Notes under the pieces: model-generated
Seen by the model: only the letters and a program-made list of their open reading frames with translations
What the model was told of the DNA's origin: nothing
Databases searched by the model: none
Assembly (NCBI GenBank): GCA_019009955.1
Contig: CM032232.1
Location: 58,307,501-58,371,500, forward strand
DNA length: 64,000 nt
Source of the DNA: Riptortus pedestris
Taxonomy: Eukaryota; Arthropoda; Insecta; Hemiptera; Alydidae
Reading direction: 5' to 3'
Position numbers and translations under genes: made by a program
In this document: one piece after another, positions 22,500-34,646 of the stretch
Position numbering within the stretch: the first letter of the stretch is position 1
Layout of the letters: the number at the start of each line of letters is the position of its first letter

Positions 22500-24060
22500 T
22501 TCAACCTCCCTCTCTCTCACCTAACACTTTTCTTCAGCATCCTAGCCAGTGCGCACATAATTGCCTCTTTAAATTTTTTCAATGTGAAAGACAAATATCG
22601 CTGATAAATTAATCTTTGTCTCAAAAAAAAAAATAATAATAATGGGAAAAGGAATAAGAAAATTGATGTTTTGATGTTGCCGTACATTTCTTTCTCTCTT
22701 TGAATTTTAGCATCACAATAAATTGACATTATTCCTGAGGGTATTAGAATAGATTTTATATTTAACTGCAGGGGAAACCTGAACATTCCCAGGGCTTATT
22801 ACTTTTCTTCTCTCTCTCTCTTTCTCTAGTATTTTCTGTTCGTTTCTATAATTGTTTTTATCATACTAATACTTCTGTTGTTTGCTATATATAAGAATGT
22901 TTATATGTTATGTTAATGCGTATTTAATAAGTAAAAAGTGTATTTTCAAAAGCCATTAAAAGAACATTTTATCAGACATTTATATATTACTGTATGTGGA
23001 ATATATCTATGTATAAATACATACATATATTCTCAACAATAACCTTTAGTCAATTTATGTACTAATTGATTTATTTATGTATATTGTTTTTATTTTCTTT
23101 GTATGTTTTATTGTATAATTATGTTAAGGCACAAGCTGTTTAGTCATTTTTCTGTATTATAAAGTTTTGTATCTAGAACAAGATATAAGGGGGCTGTTAT
23201 TGTATTACTTATAGGAAATATTAATTAAATAATTGCTAAATGTTATTTTTTTGACTGTACCGTATTTTTAATTTAGCATTTTACTCTATTCTTAAAAGTA
23301 TGGCATGTGTCAGCTATGTTCATCTTAATTATTTAAAAGAGTGGTTTACAGAACTTACTCTCAAATGAAGTAGTTGATAAATTATTTATTATTGGATTAA
23401 TATTAAAAAGTTGTGTTTTTAAATTTTACTGCCTTGGCATCAAAAGTTGTTGTTATGTATTTGTAGATTTGCTGTAAACAGTGTGTTGTTGCAATATTAT
23501 TTCAGTGTTATGCTTTTTAATTTTCTAAGATAAATCTCCACTGTGGGTTCAGCACAAAAATCTCAAATTGTTTGTTATTCGCCATCCTGCTTACTTTTGA
23601 AGACAATTAATACTTTCATTTATTGAAGTCATATTTCCTGGAAACTGGATAGTTTATAGTAAGAATAGATTGGATTTATTAATCTAATTCTTTAAAATGC
23701 CTGAAGCCGCACTTGTGCTTTTAAAGAAAAAATAAATATTAAGCTTGGAATAAATAATTTAAATTGTTTACATTTGTATGAACAAAATACAAAATCGCTT
23801 AAATAAATGTAAATTAAGTGTAGGAATTAGTAAAGCTTTGGTAAAAAAAACAAATTGCTTAAAAGCTGCCACAATACTCGCATTTGGCCGTATAACATAT
23901 TTGATACTTTTTTATAGATTGGTAATTTTGTTATATGACAAAATTCAATATTATTTCTCTTATGAATGAACAAATCTGGAAAACAGAGGACCAACTTAAG
24001 TTCATACTTATTCGAGGGAAGATAAAAGACAAATAAAGACATTTTTATCGTTTAATGTGC
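22500..24060 (+). other. PIP4K2: Probable 3' UTR of PIP4K and downstream
   Basis: No gene is seen. Candidate AATAAA poly(A) signals lie near 22716, 23729, 23748 and 24032, so 3' ends of about 0.2, 1.25 or 1.55 kb are possible. The region is unique-looking AT-rich sequence. Confidence 0.45.
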
Positions 24061-24689
24061 TGTTCCTTTTCGATATTTTTTTTGTTTCAATGTATTTTTT
24101 ATATTGTTCTTGTTTCTTTATATTCCTGACATACTTACCTGCAGAAAAATTAAATTATCAATTTTGGGTGTTGGAGGGTGGAGGTTCAATTTAATGCAAT
24201 GAAATTATAAAACCAAATTTCTACTACCAATTTATTTAGCGTACAGATAGTGCTTACAGAGCTCTCCCTCCATCAGAATCTCTTAAGGCATTGTTGGCAA
24301 AACGACAGTCTCCGGCTTACTTCCGTTAGTATTTAATTCCGTACAGAAGATAAATTACTTCCAGTTTTAAATGATCAATTTTTTTCTTATCCAACTTTCA
24401 CATCAAAAACTTGTAACAAATTTAAATTATTGAACCAAGAATGTAGCGTTATTAATGAGAAGGATTTAGAAAAAAAAGTGGAAACTATGTATTTGTAATA
24501 TCGTCCATGAATCCTCAGAAGTGATTTTTTTTTTGTATGTTTATATATGTAAATAAAAAATGCCACTTTAAATAAAACCTTTTGACAATTTTTTGTACAA
24601 GTTTTGAGACTTGGTCGTTGGCCAGAAATACCTTCATTTTATGTAAAGAACTCAGTTATTAAAATTAAAATCTATAATCTACAGGAAGT

Positions 24690-25310
24690 TAGTTAGCTGT
24701 TGGTTTTAAATGGTGTAGAGGATAGCAGGGCATTGACTACAGAGGCACTCAATCAATCAGAAGATGAGTGAGGGTATTTTTTGAGCATACAGTTTTAGAC
24801 ACCTTTGGTATCCTCCAGAGCTGCAATGAACTGAAATTGGTGGAAATAGTATGTCACTTACTTTTTTTAAAAAAGAAGTTAGTTGATTAGTAGCAAGAAA
24901 ACATATTGAAATTGTGAAGAGTACCAAATTTTGAATTAAAAGAAAAAGGGGGGGAATAAAATACAACAACGAAATTAGAGTAAGACAATACTATAAAATA
25001 ATAATATGTGCTCTTTTACTCTCATCCCTTTGTTGAATTTTGTTTTTTGATTGGTACTCCACAAATCTTAAAAAATGTCCTTCCTCCTCATTAACAAACT
25101 GCTCCTTTTTATTGTTTTGTTTTTTTAAATAATTGATATATTATTTCCACCAATATCTTATACAACTTTGATTCAGTCTAACTCTGAAGAAGGATACCAA
25201 AACTGTAGGCTCAAAAAATATACTCACTTATCTTCTGATTGATTGAATACTACTGCAGTCGATGCCCAACTATCATCTACGTCATTAAAATCCATACTTA
25301 TTCTTTCAAT
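24690..25310. repeat. Foldback (long inverted repeat) element
   Basis: 24717-24850 and 25139-25300 are inverted copies of each other. Shared strings include caatcaatcagaaga, attttttgagc, acagtttt, ggtatcct and, innermost, attggtggaaata. A diverged direct copy of one arm occurs at 16230-16330. The layout suggests a MITE or foldback transposon. No coding capacity. Confidence 0.7.
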
Positions 25311-26845
25311 GTATAAATTATGAACTTATAATTAAAGTCTTTCATCTGAAATAAGCAATTGAAATAATATTCTTTATTTAGTTCTGCAAGGTTATTGCAA
25401 AAGTTTTTCTGATGAAAGGCAAGATTATCTCACAGTCAGCATATGTATAATTAATTGAAAATCAAGTGCTTATATTTTAATTGGACTGATTATCCAAAAT
25501 TACTCTGAAATTTGAGAACTCTAAATACAAACTTTGTAACAACTTTATAATTTGTCTAGTATAGCTTTTGGATTAATTTTTAGGAATATCCGTAGTTTAG
25601 CCATAAGGGTCTAAAGTTATTTTGTGACACAAACTCTCTATTTCTCAATAAGGAAGTACGTATTAACATTTAAACTGTTTCTACCCCTGGATGTTTTTAT
25701 TTCATAGGATTTTGTTAGAGCAATACTTGATACTTGTGGTTCATCTCTGAGCTATTAGGTTATTTTGACAAATTTCTTTAATCAGGTTATTAATACTCTA
25801 AATTAGTTGTTGTGTTTTCGACAATTACAACCTTAATTTTTGTTTTAAATTCATCACTTAAAAATTATGAAAACAATTGAAAGCATAAATAGCATAATAC
25901 TCAACATTTGAAATGTTTTTGTCTTTTTTTGTTGCTAGTGTCATAAACTTGTACAAATACCCCTTTAGCCCTTACTAACTTTTTGCCAAAATATTTCATT
26001 TTGTGAAAAACTTTATATACGGTTCCCTTTATGATTTAGTTCAAGTTAAGAGAAAGTTTTATGACAATTATTATGGATTAATAATTGTCAACATTAATGA
26101 GAGCGATTTCACTCTGACATAATAGAGCCTATTTTTATTAAAGTTGTTAATCTCGTAAAGATGTTTTCACTTGTCAACAATTATGCCATTGCAGTCCGGC
26201 ACAGTATGATCACCATTATTGTCTCAGACTTTTGGCTATCTCCATACATATAGAAAAATAGATTCCGATTACTCTTAATAATAGGACCATTGAATACATA
26301 ACATCACCTATTCAATCAGGTTCAAGTAATGAGCTTCAATTCCATTTCCTTTAATAATGGCAAATGAGTTGAACTTTGTAACTCAAAACTTCGAAGATAC
26401 ATTTTCGCTTTTCATGAACAGAATTGCTAATTCAGTCCAAAAAGAGTCTGCAGCTCAATTTACAGGCCACCCACACTTACTTGGGGCATTCTTTAATATT
26501 GTTCCTCAAATAACAATTATTTTTTACAAATGCTTCACAGCCCCAAGCGTTCTATTTTAAAATGTATAATGTGCACAATTTGAATATTTTTATCAGAGAC
26601 CCAGCTACTGCTGTAAAGGAAATTTAACAGGTAAGTGCATATGCTCCGACTGATTTTTCACATTCAAAAGAAATAAAACATCTTCCTGTTGAGTATTTCT
26701 TTGAGTTGCTATTTTCAATGGATCACCAACTTGTCAACACTTGTTCTGAATGTGTGGAACCTCCACCATCCAGTAGAATCTAAACATACTTGTGGGGGGG
26801 GGGGATTTTTAGGGTATTAGAATATTATCCGGTCCCACTGAATAG
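25311..26845. other. Gene-free interval
   Basis: AT-rich sequence with no recognised gene or repeat. A 67-codon frame at 26357-26560 resembles nothing I know. Confidence 0.5.
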
Positions 26846-26847
26846 CT

Positions 26848-26992
26848 AATACTTAAAATGACGAAATTCATTAAATAACGTCCTAAAATCCCACCCTGGC
26901 TAGAAAAGGGTGGTAACCTGTAGATAACCCGTCCCGATTAGCCTAAGTTGCAAAAAGTGGACGTTAATAAATAAATAAATAATAATAATAAA
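26848..26992 (+). mobile_element. tRNA-derived SINE, 5'-truncated
   Basis: It lacks the tRNA-like head. It keeps cattaaataacgtcctaaaa, ggtggtaacctgtagataac and a tail of TAAA/TAA units. 5' truncation and this tail are as expected for retrotransposition. Confidence 0.85.
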
Positions 26993-27635
26993 ATGAAACA
27001 TTTCTTACAAAATTCATATTTGTAAGACTTAAGTTACAACAATTTTACACTGACTATAACCAGAAATATAACTATTCCTTTGATTCACGTCATTTTTTTT
27101 TTTTAAAGCTGTCAGAAGTGTACATTGTTTTAATTGCAGAAAAAAAAATCATGAAATCTGGTAAAATTAGAAACACAATTTTTTTTTACATACAATACTA
27201 ATTCATCATTATAAAAAGTTCATTGTTTAAAAATCAAAAGTAATTTTTAAATTACATATATTTTATTATAACTGTCACGACAATATTGCACTTTATATGT
27301 TATAATACTTTCATATTTTAATCAGTTTTGTTGTTACCAAAGCACAGAGAATAAAAAAAAGAATTAACTCTTTCAAGTGATCTGTCATTGTAAATGACAG
27401 CTGTATATTTCATTTTGTAAATGTTTATAATATTAATTCATATACCTATGCTAATATACTTGTTAATTTGAGGAAAAATCTAGTTGTAATTAACAATTGG
27501 TTATATTATAATATCAGTAACATATTGAGTGTGGCGTATGTATCAGTAAGTAATAATATATTCCAAAAACCTCCTAGATTTCATTCGATTTCTCTTCAAA
27601 TCTAACAGTAATTCTGCCCTTTTTTAAAAACCAAA

Positions 27636-27838
27636 AATTATGGCTGTTAGCTGAAGCTATAAAAAAATGATATTTCATTTTCAAGTTAAAATATTATTCA
27701 CTCATTTCAAATAGACTTTTTGTTCTGTTCAGAAGACAATAAACAAGAAATTGAAATTTCTACAGACTTTTTAAAAGACTCTAAAATTAAACATTAATGG
27801 CCTAAGGAAAATTTTTATTTGACCATCTGTCCTTATAA
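27636..27838 (+). repeat. Segment duplicated at 30566-30757
   Basis: About 200 bases (gctgttagctgaagctataa to gaccatctgtccttataa) recur at 30566-30757 at over 90% identity, with two small deletions in the second copy, which sits inside a LINE remnant. Confidence 0.85.
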
Positions 27839-29915
27839 AAAAGTTAAAAACAAAATTTTAATTTTTAAGAATATCATATACTTACAAATTGATTATTAAA
27901 AAGTTAATCACATTCAACTTTATTTAGATTCTAACTTATAATTAATCATTGCCATATTTTTTTCATATGAACTTGAATAATTTGTTTATCTTCTTAAAAT
28001 AAATATTTGTACTGTCAATTATTATTCTTCAACAGTTTCTTATTAAATGTTGTTATTCTTATAAACAATTTAAGGATAAAAAATTGTTGTTCATGCTGTT
28101 TATATAAAAATATAATTCAGCTCTGGGCTGATAATTTAAATTTTTCCAGAGATACTTACGCCACTCACATACTCTGAGAAGGTTTTTGGTGCAATTTTTT
28201 AATGATTAAAATATTACAGTGGCAGCGTAGTGCTGTGGTTATTTAATTTATTTCTCCATCCTCATATAAACCAAATTATTGTAATTATTTATATATCAAC
28301 CCCAGTAAATTAGCATCAGCAAAATGATAAACACTTTTTACTTTACTTTATTTTATTTTATCACCGACCATTTTTTTAAATGGAACACAATGATGAAAAT
28401 ACTAAAAAAGAAACAAAATAGACGTATTCATAAAAAATGTTAGTCATTTATTGGGAATGTGTCGATATGAAACTGATTAAATAATTGCTTGAATATATTT
28501 AGTAAGAATACTCAACCAAAAGGGATTAGGCTGATTGAATTTTGGAACTATTGTTGACTAACTTTTGTCGAAAGATGCTAAATAAATATAAGTATGTCAT
28601 AACGGTTTCATTTTAAGGCTTCATTACAGAAAAAATAATAGCCAGTATAAAATAAAATGTATAAGCTCTTCAAGGAAATTGTTTTTGCTTTTCCAGTGTA
28701 TAATATTTTGAATTTTAAATCAGCATTAGTATTTAAAATTATACATTCATTATTTTCAAAAAATATTCTCATTTTGCTATTTATTTAGAAATAATACATA
28801 AACTATCGAAGTATAGTTTGCATTATTGTGGTCTTCATTCAGCTAATCTTCGGGTTAGTTCATAGCCTCTCCAATACCGGTTTTACAATTACAAGAAGTG
28901 CATAGCTCCAATTTTAATAAGTTCATTCGTTAAATTTTTTACTGAACATGCATCTTCATGATTCTGCCGTCAAATGTTCCCAAGACTGCTCTGTTGTGAC
29001 TTGTATTATGACTAAGTCTTTTATTTTTTGTATAAATGTTTTAACTCGCCCAGTGCAAAGTACTGTATAATTTCTAAAAATGATTTTATAATGGGAAAAA
29101 AAAGAGGACTTTATAATGGTTATGGATACTTTAAATTTTCAAAAGCCAGCTGCCACTGTTCTAAAATGTGTATATATCAATTTATATTTTCTGAACCCCA
29201 TTTAATAAATGAATAAGAACCTGATATTAATATTACATTTGTATATTAAGCCTTGTCCATTCCTGAAACCTTTTCATGTAAGAATATTTATATGTTAGGC
29301 ATACAGGAGATAATCATATTTCAAAGGAGCGTACGAACTTGCAGTAAAGTACTGTCATTTATCAAAGCATTCATGTGATAATTTTTTTGTTTAATTTATT
29401 ATATCATTGTATTTCCATGTTGTTTTATAACAATGTATTTACTGTCATATTTTGATAATTTTTGAAGTTTATTGTAATATATTAATGCATTTAAGAATTG
29501 TTTATTGCAATGTATTTTTTATTACCAATTGCTTTGCCTAACGGCTTCTGTCAGAGCCTAACTATTCTGAATGTGTGGAATTCTTTTGCTAGTGTTTGCT
29601 GTGGTTTGTGATACTGATGATGTTTCGTCAGATTTTCAATGTTAAATTGTGTGTAACAAAAAGTTGGAAAAACAATGCAAATAAAAGCTTGTTGGAAATT
29701 CTTGTTCAGTTTGAATCTTGTGTTTAAATTACCTTTGCTACCATTTGTTAAACAGATAAGTAAGAAAAGAGAAGTGTCAGCTAACATAAATGAATCATAG
29801 TCTATTTCTGAAGCTTCAAACAGACATTTTTAGTTTTTTTTCAACTTCAGTAAGAGTCCTTATAATCTCACCACAATGCCTGTCTGTATGGCACAATTTG
29901 GTATTAGCAAATTTC
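27839..29915. other. Gene-free interval
   Basis: AT-rich sequence with no recognisable coding exon. Short frames at 29028-29216 and 29551-29787 have no family features. Confidence 0.5.
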
Positions 29916-29919
29916 CATC

Positions 29920-30005
29920 AAGGGAAATCAAACATTGAGGTTGTACTCATGACACGATTTCCGAAAAATTTCCTCAAACCTCCTACCTATGATAAAAAAT
30001 ATGTT
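29920..30005 (+). repeat. Repeat family H, 5'-end fragment
   Basis: caagggaaatcaaacattgagg, ttgtactcatgacacgattt and the cctcaaac block match the family 5' end. It is truncated after about 85 bases. Confidence 0.7.
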
Positions 30006-30039
30006 TTATGAAGTTCCAAATTGAAGAAGACACACTTGC

Positions 30040-31350
30040 GCATGACCAACTGATTAAAAGTGATTTAAAATTGATTACATTCTAGATAAACAAAGATACT
30101 GCAAACAAATAAACTCAAGCTATAGTTATCAAGGAGCAGAAGTAGATAGTGACCATCAATTAGTAATGGCTAAATGCAAAATTTGATTGAAATAATATTA
30201 GAAAGTATATTACAAAAAGGTAACCTAGAAGCATTAAAATATGAAGAAATTAAAACTGTGTTTGAAGGAAAAGTAGAAGAAATTTTGTCAAATAAGGAGT
30301 TTCCTAACGGCTGGGTGAAAATTGAAAAAGGAACACTCGCGGAAGACAAGATCTTGGTTAAAAAGAAACTAATTCCCAGAAAACCTTGGATGACGGAAGA
30401 GATTCTTGAGCTGATAAATCAAAGGAAAAAATATAAAAATACAAATGATGTCACAAATTACAAAAGCTTTAAAAATAAGATTATAGACAAATACAGAGAA
30501 GAAAAAGAAATTGCACAAAAAGTTGATTGACACCAAACTACGAAGGACTGATAGTGTTATGCTGTTAGCTGAAGCTATAAAAAAATGGTATTTAAGTTAA
30601 AATATTATTCACTCATTTCAAATAACTTTTTGTTCTGTTCAGAAGACAATAAACAAGAAATTGAAGTTTCTACAGACTTTTTAAAAGATTAGAATTAAAC
30701 ATTAATGGCCTAAGGAAAATTTTTATTTGACCATCTGTCCTTATAATGACTTACAGTAAAATCAAATCCTTGCAGTTCAAGCCAAACACTATTTGATAAT
30801 AATGAAACATGTAACCGTTGGAGGGGATATATATAAGAACTTTAAAGCAATTCTGATACTACTGACGACGAAGTACTAGAGAAATTATCAGATGTAGATG
30901 AATATAACTTAGCCCCTCCCATTAAGATGGAGGAATTCGATGATGGTCTTCAGAGTTTGAAAGATAAAAAGGCAACTGGGATTGATTTGATACCAGCTGA
31001 ATTGCTTAATAACCTAGATGGTGGGAAATGAAAAAAGTTCTTTGATGTAATCACAAATTGTTATGAAAATGGAAATATTCCAGCCGAGTTTACCAGAAGA
31101 TGAACAATAATATACCTAAAAACAATGAACTGCAGTAATTGCAGAACTATTTCTCTTCTTTCGCATGCCTTTAAAATATTATTAAGTATAATTAAAAATA
31201 AGCTAAAGGATAAAATAAGAGGAACAAGAGAAGCTATTCTAGCTCTAAGAATTATTCTGGAGAGAAGGAGAGACATGAACCCAAAAACGAAGTTGCATTT
31301 GTAGTCCTAGAAAAAGCTTTTGATTGGAAAGACAGAAGGTTAATTTAATT
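30040..31350 (+). pseudogene. Non-LTR retrotransposon (LINE) remnant: endonuclease end and RT
   Basis: Plus-strand pieces in order. The endonuclease C-terminus is GAEVDSDHQLVMAK (SDH motif), about 30125-30180. A 118-codon linker follows (30174-30530) with RKPWMTEEILELINQRKKY, typical of the region before RT. Reverse transcriptase fragments are spread over stops: LKDKKATGIDLIPAELLNN near 30960, NCRTISLLSHAFKILL near 31140, and LEKAFDW near 31305, with frame changes. The catalytic YxDD part is absent. A 190-bp unrelated segment (30566-30757) interrupts it between linker and RT. Dead copy. Confidence 0.8.
30566..30757 (+). repeat. Second copy of the 27.6-kb segment, inside the LINE
   Basis: It aligns over its whole length with 27636-27838. 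Because LINE sequence flanks it on both sides, it was inserted into (or gained within) the LINE. Confidence 0.85.
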
Positions 31351-31492
31351 GTGCCAAAAATATTTTAGTTTCTTTATTTAGTTTAGTTCTTCTAAAACTT
31401 TGAGCAAAGCATCTGTACTTTTTAGCCATTTTCTTCTTTCTTTAAGCTTAATTGGTAGTAATTCGAATTCCAAAGGAACTTTTTAGAAAGTG

Positions 31493-31690
31493 GGGCTCAG
31501 ATTAGCCATGAGAATTAATGCACTACGTAAACCTAGCGTCATGGTTTGATCCATGCTGGGCAATAGGAATTTAATTAATAAGAAATTCATTAAATAAAAT
31601 CCTAAGACCCACACTGGGTAGAAAAGGGTGGTAGCCTGCAGATAAACTCTCCAAATAGTAATATGAAGTGGAAATTATAAATAACATTTC
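31493..31690 (+). mobile_element. tRNA-derived SINE copy
   Basis: Head ggggctcagattagccatga, decayed B-box (ggtttgatcc), body aaattcattaaataaaatcc and ggtggtagcctgcagataaa. Full length but diverged. Confidence 0.85.
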
Positions 31691-32582
31691 CTTATTTTAG
31701 AAAAGGGAAATATTTGTGTGAAGTCTGTAATAATAGAACCTGCATGTTTTGTGATCTTCCTCTCATAATTTTCTTTGTGAGTCAAAACTCCCCATTCACA
31801 TTAACCTATTAGTACTGGAACATAATCATTGGAGGATTAGGAAGTTTGATCTCTTTCCTACCTGCCAACTACTTCAATGAAATATTTCATTTTTCTTCCT
31901 TGTATGAAGTGAAGGAAGTATTGTAGTTGCAAAATCTTTTGGTTTTTAGATTCTTCCTCCCTGAATCCAATAACTAGTTTTAGCACGGCATGTATATACG
32001 TGTCATCTCACACAACTCAAAAACGACTAGCCTTAAAATGTCGACTTTCCATATCTTCTTGTTGTTCTAATGTTGACTGTATATAATCTAGTTTTGAAAA
32101 TCCCCTTTTGATCAAGATCCACTTGGAGAAGTGGAAAACTAAAAAAATCCAAATTTCTCTGTACCTATTAGACATAAAGGAGATTTGTATGTATCATAAA
32201 AAGGTCTACAAATTATTTCCTATTCTGTTTATTCAATTTTTTGATCCAATGCCAGGGAATGATGATATTGTATGTTTCATTCGAATAATATAATTTCAAA
32301 TGAAGTGCAACAAACCATTCTACATATTTAATTTATCCGGAGTACAGCCCTTTGTTATAGTCTTTACTATAACAATTTCGCCCCTATAGAGTAAACATCT
32401 TGTTCCTCTATATTGTATTTGCAATCTTAAAAATCTGGCCCTCCTTTCCCTTACTCGATTTTGATCAAAACGGAAGGCCCACAACTAGACATTACAGCAA
32501 TCCCAAATATGTAATTTCAACATTCTAAGGCTTCTCGTTTTTGAATTATATGTATGTTCATATGTCATGTCAAAATGGGAGG

Positions 32583-32666
32583 ACCAAAATGGATATTTCC
32601 ATTGAAATTTGAAAACCAAATTTTTTGAGATTACAATACTTCTTTTACTTTGTACAAGCAAGTAAA
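32583..32666 (+). repeat. Interspersed repeat family B, copy 3
   Basis: It has aaaatggatatttccattga and ctttgtacaagcaagtaaa, matching 14094-14176. Patches of similarity extend upstream to about 32260 (including ttttgatcaaaa and acattacagcaa). Confidence 0.7.
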
Positions 32667-32782
32667 AAACCAAGCTTTGGGAACTAAACTCTACTGTAGT
32701 TTATGCAGATCCTCCTATCCTCTCTCTCTTTTAAATATAAGAGAAGTTGCTCATATTGAGATTGTCTGGCATTTATTAGTGC

Positions 32783-32837
32783 TTAACCCTTTCATTGCGG
32801 AAAGCCACTATAGAACTTTGCGCAATGAAAGGGTTAA
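32783..32837. mobile_element. 47-bp piggyBac-type micro-MITE
   Basis: TTAA flanks both sides of a 47-bp body. Its ends CCCTTTCATTGCG and CGCAATGAAAGGG are perfect 13-bp inverted repeats, extending to 18 bp with one mismatch and leaving an 11-base loop. TTAA plus CCCT ends match piggyBac rules. It lies 144 bp past the CISD3 stop codon, in that gene's 3' flank. Confidence 0.7.
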
Positions 32838-32980
32838 ATGATAATATTCATTACAATACACAATCTTTCTCCTCTGAAATGAATTAAAACTAAGACTAAA
32901 AAAATGTTAAAAAATAAAGTTAAATAAAATATTTATTTAATTACAGGTACATAAGAAAACTACTTTTACAAGGCGAAGAA

Positions 32981-33154
32981 TTATTTTATTTTTGCTTGTA
33001 TATCTTCTCTTTTATGAGTTCCATCACAGAATGGCCTGTTGGAAGTTTGTTTACAATTGCAAAGCCAGTAGTCTTTTTCTTCAGCGACTTTGAATTTTAC
33101 AGGTCGAAGTTTTATTTTCAAATAAGGGTTTTTATGTGAACCATCACAGAGAGG
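32981..33154 (-). CDS. CISD3: CISD3 last coding exon (second CDGSH domain)
   Basis: CISD3 proteins are mitochondrial-matrix iron-sulfur proteins with two CDGSH domains in one chain, each binding a 2Fe-2S cluster. On the minus strand this exon (acceptor tttag at 33157-33155) starts PLCDGSHKNPYLKIKLRP, completing the first CDGSH motif. It then encodes the whole second motif CNCKQTSNRPFCDGTH (ligands CxC, C and His) and ends ...AKIK before TAA at 32983-32981. 57 codons plus stop, phase 0. A minus-strand AATAAA lies near 32931. Identification rests on both motifs fitting C-x-C-x2-S/T-x3-P-x-C-D-G-S/T-H with the right spacing. Confidence 0.93.
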   Translation of the reverse strand, partial: PLCDGSHKNPYLKIKLRPVKFKVAEEKDYWLCNCKQTSNRPFCDGTHKREDIQAKIK

Positions 33155-33852
33155 CTAAAACATTAAACATAAAAATTAAAAATCTATCTAAGCCAAACTG
33201 AACACTGAAATTGTATAAATCTTATCTTAGCTTCTTAACAAAAATGGAGGAAAAGAAGGTGGGAGGAAAATTTGAAAAACTTTGAATTTGATTGAACATT
33301 AGAAAATGTGAGATATGTATTAATTTAATAATAAAATGTTTAAACCCAATTCAAGCAGTAAGTTATTCGCAATATATTAGCTGCAAAAATATCAAGTTCC
33401 ATTAAATTCTCCAGGCCATTAGTTTGAGGGATATTTCATAAAAATTAATATAAATCAGGGTCAAGTGGGATAATTATGACCAACTATGGTTATTTGTGAC
33501 TGGCACCACTTTTGGCATAACTGTGCGTGATTAAGTCTTGTCTAAGCATTTAGGCATTCTTCAAAGCCTTTAAACACTTAACGTTAAACGTGTAATTCAT
33601 CGCTTAATTCTATAATTATTTTTGTTAAAAAAATTATGATGGTACAAGACGAAATTTGAATAATTTTAATAACGGAAATTTTCTTAATTTAAAGAGACAG
33701 CTCTAGTGATTTATTTCACTTTATTGAGAACAATAGTAATGAAGGGCAATAACATTAATATTGTAGTTGTCAGATGCTATAATAAATATGAATTCTATCA
33801 TTTTTTGGCATATTTAAATTAAGAGCAGACAGGTTTAATGCTAAGTTCCCTC

Positions 33853-33890
<38 letters not shown>

Positions 33891-33932
33891 AAATATTTAG
33901 ACATCTAGGATATAAATTTATAGAAGAGAGAC
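33155..33932 (-). other. CISD3: Intron of CISD3
   Basis: A GT-AG intron of 778 bases that splits the first CDGSH motif. It contains an (AT)n run at 33855-33888 and otherwise nothing recognised. Confidence 0.85.
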
Positions 33933-34115
33933 CTGATTTTTGCTGTGCCCACATAAGCACCAAACATAAGTTTTATCTGGTACACAACGCATTTTAAATG
34001 GTTTCTTATCATAAATTAAACCAAATTCACTCTGAGTACTGGCACTGTGGACATTTTCTAAAAGATTTTTAGGGACTTCTGGAGCTTCCTTGGCAGACTT
34101 CAGATGACATGAGGC
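33933..34115 (-). CDS. CISD3: CISD3 internal coding exon (first CDGSH domain)
   Basis: The minus-strand exon has 61 codons, acceptor ttttag, donor CAG|gtctct, phase 0 at both ends. It encodes the linker KEAPEVPKN, then GLIYDKKPFKMRC and TYVWCLCGHSKNQ, the first half of CDGSH motif 1; joined to the next exon the spacing is exact. An in-frame TAG just upstream shows that this is not the first exon. The mitochondrial targeting sequence must come from an exon at higher coordinates, not firmly located. The two exons give 118 residues of mature-type protein, the usual size. Confidence 0.93.
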
Positions 34116-34476
34116 CTAAAATAGTGCAAAGACCCAAATTTAAAACAAATTAAAAGAAAATAACAAATTCACATAAATAAAGGACAAATTAAATGTTCAT
34201 ACTAGAATAGATATGTTCCGAACAGTTTTTCTACTGTTACACCTCAAAATACTGGATAAGACATACATTTTTTAATATAGTGGATAGCTAGGATGGACTA
34301 ATTATAGACATTAAAGGAACAAATATTTCCAAATTTTATTATCACAAAACAGTGTTATATGTTACGTAGTTTACCTAACTAATCCAAAGAGGTAAGAGTC
34401 AGATACTTGTGGGCAAAAATTACATTCATTCTTTTCAAAGAAAACTAAAGAACTAATCAGTAAGAATGATTGTAGT

Positions 34477-34524
<48 letters not shown>

Positions 34525-34587
34525 ACATCCTAAGGATTTTTTTTCAATTTTGGAGTGTTTTGATTTCATAACTTACAGGGTACTTAC
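34116..34587 (-). other. Upstream intron region of CISD3
   Basis: AT-rich with an (AT)n run at 34480-34520. No exon in a usable phase was seen. Confidence 0.4.
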
Positions 34588-34646
34588 AGACGGCAAAAGG
34601 AAAAATGATTAAAATTCGAAATTAAACGCAACGTTTTAGTGTTCAT
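34588..34646 (-). CDS. CISD3: Candidate first exon of CISD3 (targeting peptide)
   Basis: The minus-strand ATG at 34646-34644 opens MNTKTLRLISNF...FCR, rich in Arg, Asn, Ser and Phe with no acidic residue, like a mitochondrial presequence. It ends at a strong donor CT|gtaagt. However it exits in phase 2 while the next exon is open in phase 0, so the simple join would give a stop. It needs a base error, another acceptor or an extra exon; otherwise it is a coincidence. Confidence 0.25.

Noticed and set aside
31061..31276. Minus-strand 71-codon hydrophobic frame
   Set aside because: Antisense of the LINE reverse-transcriptase remnant.
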